A DNA stretch of 7,868 nt. Origin: Acidobacteriota bacterium. Lineage in GTDB: Bacteria > Acidobacteriota > Terriglobia > Acidiferrales > UBA7541. The position numbers and the translations under genes were made by a program. Below are positions 6,952-7,868 of this stretch, one piece after another. The stretch spans positions 1 through 7,868 of the forward strand of contig PMOV01000102.1 in assembly GCA_003161195.1 (NCBI GenBank), in the 5' to 3' direction. How positions within the stretch are numbered: position 1 is the stretch's first letter; each line of letters starts with the position of its first letter. The notes beneath the pieces are model-generated. The model did no database searches. It worked only from the letters and a program-made list of their open reading frames with translations, and was not told the origin of the DNA.

Positions 6952-7260
6952 TCAAGTCGTGTTGACCCGGACCTCGTAGTGCCTGGCAACGGGCTCGACC
7001 TTAGAAAGGAGTCGCCGAGCCTCCGGTTCGAAGACCGGGACGGTGTAATCCGGACCAGCAAATTCTTTCACGGCATCCCAGGAAGCGAAGAAGTTCACGA
7101 CCACGAATTCCGCCTCGTCTACGGTGTCGCTGCGAAGGATGTAGCCGCCATGATAGCCCGCGATCTTCTGCAATTCCGGAAGCACCTGTTCTCCCAAAAA
7201 GTTCTCGTACGCGTCCGCATTTTGCAGTTTTGTCCAGCCACGCCAGTGTCGGGCGATCAT
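6952..7260 (-). CDS. ABM-like (antibiotic biosynthesis monooxygenase superfamily) small protein
   Basis: This 102-residue soluble protein has the pattern of the dimeric alpha+beta-barrel / ABM superfamily. An N-terminal strand (MIARHWRGWT) is followed by a helix (AYENFLGEQVLPELQKI), then the GYHGGYILRS turn and strand, the EFVVVNFFASWDAVKEFAG strand-helix unit, and a C-terminal strand (ARHYEVRV). Members include monooxygenases, heme-degrading enzymes and many small proteins of unknown role. No catalytic residue set or cofactor can be assigned here, so 'monooxygenase' should be read as a family label only. The ATG at 7260 has a good purine-rich ribosome site (GAGGAA) about eight bases upstream. 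The gene ends five bases before the ATG of the fused membrane protein, so the two are probably translationally coupled. Length is normal for the family. Confidence 0.8.
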   Translation of the reverse strand: MIARHWRGWTKLQNADAYENFLGEQVLPELQKIAGYHGGYILRSDTVDEAEFVVVNFFASWDAVKEFAGPDYTVPVFEPEARRLLSKVEPVARHYEVRVNTT

Positions 7261-7333
7261 TGCAGGGTTCCTCTAAATCGAATTCTGAATTGCAGCCCGA
7301 CAATGTTATCCGCGGCGCGTCCCGAATTCCACG

Positions 7334-7363
7334 GGTATCTGGTGGGTACAAATAGCCGGTCAA
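7334..7363 (-). promoter_or_regulatory. Weak candidate promoter for the ABM-like / fused membrane protein operon
   Basis: On the minus strand, TTGACC (7363-7358) matches the -35 consensus at 5 of 6 positions. GATACC lies 18 bases further downstream (7339-7334) as a poor -10. This would give a 5' leader of about 70 bases before the ATG at 7260. It is the best -35-like hexamer in the region, but the -10 is weak. Confidence 0.25.
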
Positions 7364-7386
7364 CAAGGCATTCGAGTCGCCGGCGC

Positions 7387-7414
7387 GGGCGGCTTTTTCG
7401 CTTCCACGCCGCCC
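7387..7414. repeat. Perfect 7-bp inverted repeat GGGCGGC/GCCGCCC upstream of the PNGase A-like gene
   Basis: GGGCGGC (7387-7393) and GCCGCCC (7408-7414) are perfect inverted copies separated by 14 bases. They lie 12 bases before the TATACT box and cover the expected -35 region of the plus-strand gene. They could be an operator or an incidental GC-rich hairpin. No T run follows on either strand, so a terminator is unlikely. Confidence 0.4.
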
Positions 7415-7425
7415 ACCCGCTGCCA

Positions 7426-7431
7426 TATACT
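7426..7431 (+). promoter_or_regulatory. Candidate -10 box (TATACT) for the PNGase A-like gene
   Basis: TATACT matches the sigma70 -10 consensus at 5 of 6 positions. It would start transcription near 7438, giving a leader of about 43 bases that includes the ribosome site. The -35 position holds only TTCCAC at 18-base spacing, a poor match, so activation by a regulator is possible. Confidence 0.4.
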
Positions 7432-7468
7432 TTTGGCGCACATCGATAGCCCGCGTGGTCCTTGTAAT

Positions 7469-7473
7469 AGGAG
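7469..7473 (+). promoter_or_regulatory. Ribosome binding site AGGAG for the PNGase A-like gene
   Basis: AGGAG stands seven bases before the ATG at 7481. It is the strongest Shine-Dalgarno sequence in the window and fixes this start. Confidence 0.85.
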
Positions 7474-7480
7474 TATTCCA

Positions 7481-7868
7481 ATGAAGGTTACCAGCTTTCT
7501 CACGCGTCGAGCTGTAGCCACATTGACCACGTTCGCGTTTGGCACGCTCGCGCTCCTGCTGCCCGGCTCAGCCAGAGCGCAGTACACGATCGGCTCGCAA
7601 AATACTGTCACGGCCGACCCTCCCGTGTCGCATCCCGAGGAAAAGCCGTGCGTGGTGCAGCTTTACAGCGGGCTGCAATTCGCGGACTTCAACCCTAAGA
7701 CCTACACCTACACGCCGCTGCCGGGCTGCGCTGGGCCGTGGGCTAAAGTGATCTTCAAGGCCGATTTCAGCGTCACCGCCGGCGTGCAGTACGACCGCAC
7801 CGCGCAGGTCTTCCTCGGCCGCGTCAACATCTACTACGGCACCACTGCGGAGCCTGGAACCACGCTTG
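7481..7868 (+). CDS. Secreted PNGase A-like peptide-N-glycosidase (N-terminal fragment, cut by window edge)
   Basis: The first 129 residues of an exported protein are visible. Residues 1-33 form a classic signal peptide: Lys2 and Arg9-Arg10, then a hydrophobic core (LTTFAFGTLALLLPG), with an ARA|Q cleavage site predicted after Ala33. Residues ~56-125 match the start of peptide-N4-(N-acetyl-beta-glucosaminyl)asparagine amidase A as known from plants and fungi: CVVQLYSGLQFADF, then CAGPWAKVIFKADFSVTAG, then YDRTAQVFLGRVNIYYGTTAEP. That family cleaves the amide bond between Asn and N-glycans, converting Asn to Asp. Full-length members are about 550-600 residues (from memory), so most of the protein, including most catalytic residues, lies to the right. 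It would act in the periplasm, at the outer membrane or outside the cell. The gene is divergent from the ABM-like gene, with its own ribosome site and candidate promoter. Family assignment is strong from the conserved block; enzymatic activity is inferred. Confidence 0.85.
   Translation, partial: MKVTSFLTRRAVATLTTFAFGTLALLLPGSARAQYTIGSQNTVTADPPVSHPEEKPCVVQLYSGLQFADFNPKTYTYTPLPGCAGPWAKVIFKADFSVTAGVQYDRTAQVFLGRVNIYYGTTAEPGTTL

Noticed and set aside
7281..7291. Small palindrome AATTCTGAATT in the leader of the ABM-like gene
   Set aside because: Only five-base arms, AT-rich and short enough to arise by chance; not near a convincing promoter element.
1..7868. CRISPR array, tRNA/rRNA genes, insertion sequences, prophage or defence-island genes
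   Set aside because: No spaced direct repeats of CRISPR type, no tRNA-like cloverleaf, and no transposase, integrase or toxin-antitoxin-like reading frames were seen on either strand.

Overview
The window is GC-rich chromosomal DNA from a bacterium. It carries five protein-coding genes, two of them cut by the window edges. I see no RNA genes, insertion sequences, CRISPR arrays, attachment sites or replication origins. Several things fit an Acidobacteriota (Terriglobia-like) genome: a degenerate PilZ-type domain fused to a TonB C-terminal domain, a fused membrane/spermidine-synthase-like protein with TPRs, a secreted PNGase A-type amidase, and high GC. That assignment rests on recalled family distributions, not on a search, and should be treated as tentative.

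Layout, left to right. (1) Minus strand, 1277 down to the left edge: the first ~425 residues of a family X DNA polymerase with a C-terminal PHP domain (PolX). (2) A divergent intergenic region. (3) Plus strand, about 1581-3530: a 649-residue protein with an N-terminal PilZ-like domain, a long Ala/Glu-rich, partly coiled-coil middle, one transmembrane helix and a TonB-type C-terminal domain. (4) A short convergent intergenic region at 3531-3697, with an imperfect hairpin framed by two 18-bp near-identical direct repeats. (5) Minus strand, 6946-3698: a 1082-residue fusion of a polytopic membrane module, a spermidine-synthase-fold domain and C-terminal TPRs. Directly upstream and probably in the same operon is (6), minus strand, 7260-6952: a 102-residue ABM-like alpha/beta-barrel protein. 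(7) A 220-bp divergent intergenic region. (8) Plus strand, 7481 to the right edge: the signal peptide and first ~95 mature residues of a secreted PNGase A-like glycoamidase.

The genes do not form one obvious pathway. PolX is a housekeeping-type repair enzyme. The TonB-like protein is a cell-envelope component without ExbB/ExbD partners in view. The ABM-like and spermidine-synthase-like genes look translationally linked, but their joint function is unknown. The PNGase A-like gene has its own promoter region and would act outside the cytoplasm on glycoproteins. I did not find a convincing previously undescribed system. The points most worth a second look are the inside-out architecture of the TonB-like protein, an 8-bp tandem repeat within it whose slippage would remove the TonB domain, the altered active-site motif of the spermidine-synthase-like domain, and the bacterial PNGase A homologue.
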